DNA of 64,000 nucleotides from Parelaphostrongylus tenuis (taxonomy: Eukaryota; Nematoda; Chromadorea; Rhabditida; Metastrongylidae), in assembly GCA_019055375.1 (NCBI GenBank), contig JAHQIW010007363.1, positions 558,001 through 622,000 on the forward strand. The letters run 5' to 3'. A program made the translations under genes and the position numbers. Every line of letters starts with the position of its first letter. Positions within the stretch are counted from its first letter, which is position 1. The notes under the pieces were generated by a model that was not told the DNA's origin, made no database searches, and saw nothing but the letters and a program-made list of their open reading frames with translations. Below are positions 38,401 through 44,400 of this stretch, piece after piece.

Positions 38401-41400
38401 TCAACTTTAGAAGCTTCATCCATTCACACTTTGATCTCTCGAACTTTTTTTCAGACTTACCAAAATTGCCGTTCTTCGATTGTAAAGAAAGAAAATTCTC
38501 GATAACACTACTTTCTATTATCCAAAGGGTTACCTACTATTTTCGGCCCAACGGAAGAAAAAGCTAAAAATGATTCTGGTTTTCTTAAAACGTTTTTTTT
38601 TCTAGATTCACGACCTGACTGAGCAACTTGGCGAAAATGGACGTGCCAGCCATGAGCTCTCAAAGAACATACGTCGATTCGAAATGGAAAAAGATGAGCT
38701 GCAACGAGGTCTCGATGAAGCCGAGGTTGATGTTGTCATTGTAGACCTCATCCATAAAGCGTTAAAGATTTCGTGTTTTCAAGGCTGCTCTTGAAGCTGA
38801 AGAAAGTAAGTCACAGCGCTGCCAGATCGAGATCTCGCAGATCCGTTCCGAAATTGAGAAGCGAATTGCCGAAAAGGAGGAGGAGTTTGAAAACTTCCGC
38901 AAAGTTCACCAACAAACCATTGACAACATCCAGGTTTGGCGCTTTATCTACCGTCACGCCGCGCACCTCAAATTACTTGAAAGCAAAAAATGACTCTATT
39001 ATCTCAACAAATTTATTAATTACTATCCATAAGGATTAATTTGATTGTCACAAGGATTCATTCCAACCTTGAACGTTTTTTCTCTCATACTGTGGTCTTT
39101 TCGGTGAATTTTGTCCGTTGTTTATTCATACACGTGCTGATTGATGGACAATTTTCATCGATTCAATATCCAATAAGAATTATGATGTTGAAAAAATTCT
39201 GATTTTTCTTTGTTCAAATAAACACCTTCTCCTATAGGTCAATTTGGAATCAGCAACGAAATCAAAGAGCGAGTTGCTGCGCGTCAAGAAAAAACTTGAG
39301 TCTGATATCAACGAGTTCGAAGTCGCTCTTGATCATGCCAACCGAGCAAATGAAGACGCACAGAGAAATGTTAAGTAGGTTGTAAAAAAAACTGTCAAGA
39401 TACTATACTTCGACTAAAGTTTCATTAATTAAGCAACCAAAATTGATCACTAAGTTACTGTCCAAGAATTCTCAGGAAATCACGGAGCATTTTATACATA
39501 AAATTGATTCAAAGAGCAAGGAGGTAAAAGCGGAGTAAGTACAAGCAGAGCAAGAGCCAAGCATTGAAACAGTCATAGTGCTATTATAGAAAGAACCATA
39601 TAATTCCTTTTTGCATTGGTGCGAGTTGCAGATCAAGGACACCGTCTTCAATCAGCAAACTCCGTAATTGAAACAGAAAATCCATAGCGTTTTGCATTGA
39701 AGCAAAGTGTTTGAAATGGTTTTACATTCAGAAGGAGAAATTGATGCACTTCATGAAAATATGAGTTTGTCCTGTAATATAGTATAGATATTTAGTGTGG
39801 AGAGCATCTATTAGGCTATAGTTTTATGTTTTTTCCATAACAATAGAGTCATTGATAAATGTGCCTTGGGAATAGCAATGTGATATCAAAAAAAAGCTCT
39901 TTGCACAGTGATAAGAAGTAACCCAGAAAACGCACATAGTTGTTGCCTCAATGCTGCTCTCTAGGGAAATTTACACTTTCAATGCTTTTAATGTCTGCAA
40001 CTGAATTATCTAGTAGGATAAGAGCGCGCGATTTCGGCTTCTAGATCATCCGCGAGCAGTCCGTTGATTTTACTTCCTATTTCTGCATATAATTTCGAAC
40101 TAGCACTGTTTCCGAATCAACAAGTGAGAAGCCCGGCCGAGAGTCCATCGCCGAAACCCATTCCTTGGAGACGACATTATGAAGACCTGAGAACGCCCTT
40201 ACAAGGTTGCGACAGGAAATCGAGGAATATTATATGCACGACCAGCAGTATACCATCTGGAATATTGCTTGGGTTCGCACAACTAGAAGACGGACCATCT
40301 AAGTATCTAAGTGTAGAAGCACGCACGTGAGACATTGTAAGCTTCCGATACACGTCAATATGCATTAATTCACCTCTACAATGCCCAATGTGGCGCGTAG
40401 TCAATGATCAATGATTTGCCAAAATCAAGCACTGTTCGCCTTTTTCGCAATACAAGGCAGTCAATTTACAAATTCTGCGGCATGTTGGCTATCTTCATCT
40501 CAATTACAGAAGATATATGGACCAGATCCGTGAGTTGCAGGAAATCATTGATGAAGAACAGAGACGACGAGAGGAATTTAGGTGAACATAACTATAGTTT
40601 GTGGCCGTACCTGTTTCAAACTAATCCATTGATCCGTTGCTGATTATAATTCATAATTTGAGAGAATTGTTTCTTGGCTCGGAACGCAAACTCGCAGCCG
40701 CGAAGCAAGAACAAGAGGAGTTGGCTGTAAAACTTGACGCAGTAAGTATATTTTGTTAATATACAATATGTAATTCAGTTTGCTGTTTTACGGTTTTTCA
40801 CGGAGATTGCTTAGTTTTGAAGAATTTTGAACCTTTAAGGTCGAGTTCATCCTATGGATTGCATAACTTCTCCATTAGCTTTTTCATCGGATATGAATTA
40901 TGCATGAAAATTCCATTAGCCGCATACGAATCGCGCTGCACGACCGATCAACCGCCGACCACAAACGGTTGAACCTTTTCTGCGCTTTTTTGTGTGCAGA
41001 AAAAATTTTTTTTGGAACCTTTGTGCCTTGCCTCAATGATTAATGCATGTACCACTCGTACTCGTAAGAAGTGTGACTGAAAATGATAAGTACAAACACC
41101 ACGTAAATTCTTGGACAACATTGGTTGCTAAAACCTTGTCTAGTCTATCTCATAAATGATATCTGAGCCAACATGTCATTGTAATATGTCAAATTGGCTC
41201 TTGTAATGCCCGATACACGTGTTTCGACCTTGGCAGTCTCATCAGTCGGGCAGAACCTTTAGTCTTTTAGTTAATCCTCTCGGGGTGCTCCAGTCCCCAC
41301 ATAAAGAATAGGTAACGACGAACGATTTACACAACACTGCCCTAAAGTGAAAATCAGCAGATCGGTAGTGTTGTACAATCGATAGCCCTTGGCTGGTATT

Positions 41401-44400
41401 TTAAAATATATTATAGCGTTCTTTTCGAGTGTTTTCTTAACACCACGCTCAAATTTCATACATCTTACGAGCTCGAAAGGATTGGCTAAAAGACGAAGGG
41501 TTCTGCCCTACTGACGAGACTGTGAAGATTGAAACATTTGCATCGGCTGTACAAAAGCCCATTTGACAGATTACATGACAAGTTGACTCGGATAACAATT
41601 ATGAGATATATTGAAATTTGAGCGTGGTCTTAAGAAAACACTTGTCTAATTTATTTTACTTTATTCATCTCCAATTAGAGTCATCATTGAGGCGAAGATC
41701 AATTCAAAGGTTATTTAAAAGTCATCTGTTATACCTGTCATTCTTTCATAACTATCGCGTAGCTCAAATATTCCTAAACTGGCAAAATAATTATTAATAA
41801 GTCCAGAGCTGATCATTGGGCTCTGATAGCTTGAAAAATATGGAATACTCAGAACTTCAGGACGAAGCTCTGAATTATAAGGTATCTACGGTCAGCTTGA
41901 TTTGCTGTCTTATGAATGCCAGAATATAGATAATGGGTAGATTTTAGTAGCAATTTGCTAACTAATCATACAAGCGTCACCAAACGTATTTTATGAATTG
42001 TTCGAATCACGGTAGAACATGAAAAATTTTGCATGCAGTACTTTAGCAGAAGCATCTACTTCATAAATACACATTCAGATCGAACGAGCGCGACGTGTTG
42101 TAGAACAATCGGTTAGAGAGCAACAGGAGCAGAACACTGAACTAACTTCACAGAACTGCGGACTGGCTGCCCAAAAAAGCCAACTGGATAGCGAAATTGC
42201 ACTAATCAAAGTATGTGCTAAATAGAGTCTTCTTGATTTGCATATGTTCGATGTTAGGTTCACACAGACAATTTTAGAGCGATATAGCAGAAACTCAAGC
42301 GGAATTATCAGCTTCTGTGGAGCGCGGTCGTCGTGCAGGGATCGATGCCACCAAATTGGCTGAAGAACTGCGACAGGAACAAGAGCGGTCAATGCAGATC
42401 GAGCGTTACAAAAAACAACTTGAATGTCAAGTGAAGGTGGGTGCAGATTTACATATGCACAGCTCTCAAAGTAGTTTATCTTCGCTCCGTTTCCAGAGAG
42501 ACTTAACTGAAATCTCCTGAAGAGTCTGACTTCAGAGGTATTTTGAAGACTTCCAAACACCAGTATTGTATTTTTTAGACTAAATTAATTGCTGTATAAT
42601 TCCTAAATATGGTTTCAATATAGTTCCTAGCGAAATACTGCATACAGCAGCTTTTTTCTTCTAGGAAATGCAAGAACGAGCTGATGCTTCCGAAGCAGCC
42701 GTGATGAAAGGCGGTGCGAAAGCCCTTCAGAAAGCTGAAGCTTACCTGAAGTCGCTCCAAAACGATTTGGAGAAAGAGGCTCGTCGCGCTGCCGAAGCTG
42801 TGAAGTCCCTGTCTAGAGCTGATCGTCGAGTTCGCGAGCTCGAATTTCAGGTGAACACAACAATTTAGTTGAACATTTCAACCGCTATGGTCCTAAGAAG
42901 CTTCGAATACCACGAATTCTACGACCAGTAAAAAAGGTGACCTTCCTTGCAAATAATCCCGGAAACTAACATTACTGCAATACTATCAAATTGCAATATA
43001 TCCCTTGCAAAAGGAGCTAATAGAGATATTATAGTAATAATGAATATTTTTTAGAAGATTTTTTTGATGTAGAAATTTTCTCATCAATACAATCAACGTT
43101 GTATGTTTTGAGCTCGAGAAGATTTTTGCTGATATAACAGGTCGTAAAAAAGTTCTGTCGCATTTGCAAGATGCGAGGAAATTTATTTGTACACCAGCTG
43201 AGTTCAAATAAAACGCAAATTAATGGTAGCAATAGTCTTCTTCCGTATCAGAGTAATTTCAATAATAACCATACTCAAACTCGCCGATTAACATCTGCTT
43301 GGCGATCGACTTCCCATAGACGTCCCTCTCTTGGCTTGTCGGTTAATCGGACTTCTTCTTTATGGAGTGTCTTGAACCGACGTTGAGCTGTACGAACTTT
43401 GCAAGTTTCATCACGAAAAGCCTTGCGGATTTGTCGATGAGTTTCAGAGGGGTTAACAACAATTTGTCGATGAATTAGAACAGCGGACTACTTTGGACAG
43501 TTTCATTGCGAATGCTGTGTAGACAAATGAAATTATTTTCGTTATCGGGTAGAGACTTTTTGAAAGAATCTTTTTGCTGGCAAAGGCTTTCCGTTAGACT
43601 CTTAGTACCATTCAAAAGCTAAATCTCGAAAAGTTTAAGGATGGAATCTATTTCAAAAAGAGCCTTCTCAAAGCTGTGTAACAATTTAAATAAAATTTTC
43701 TTGTACAGGTGTGGAGCGTAATCGCGGGAATTTTTGTTATTTAATAAGAAATTGCTCCTCCGTTTCTTGAAGATTCTTAAGTTTTTATGCTTATCTTGTA
43801 GAAGGAACCTTGTTCTATCATTCCACTGCTTTGGCTTTTTACTTTTTCCATGTATTGTCAAAGAAATTCGCTATTAGGCTTAAGTTTAAGCCTAAGCTTA
43901 AGCAGCCTAATTTTGAGCATGAAAAGCAGATGAACATGAAGAGAAAATCTTCAGTCATCAGAGTCACATAATTTACCTAGATTACTTGCGACAACGGAGA
44001 AATATCCTAAATATAATATGATATATCTCTCTTCATATGTAAATCGGGCCTGCGTGGCTAATCGACCGATGCTATCTTTCCACACTGCGCAAGTGAGAGC
44101 AAATCTTATTTTCCGTGCTACATTGCAAAAACCTAGTTTTTTCAGTAAATAAGCATAATGCTAATATCATCATCATCATAATGGCATCACCAAAACCTAT
44201 GCTACCAAGCGGTCACCCATAATCCAATGGTTGTAGTTGTTCCACATACACATGCAGCCTCTTGGAATGTCTTTTGAGACCATTTTGTGTAAGCATCAAG
44301 AGTTTTGTAGAAACTTCATTCGATTTATAAAGTGAAGGATAGAACAACAATTCTAAAAAAAAATTGCTCCGCAACGATAAACGTGATTATTGGTTATTTC

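Noticed and set aside
42075..42560. 161-codon minus-strand frame across exons 36-37
   Set aside because: Shadow of the myosin exons, for the same reason.
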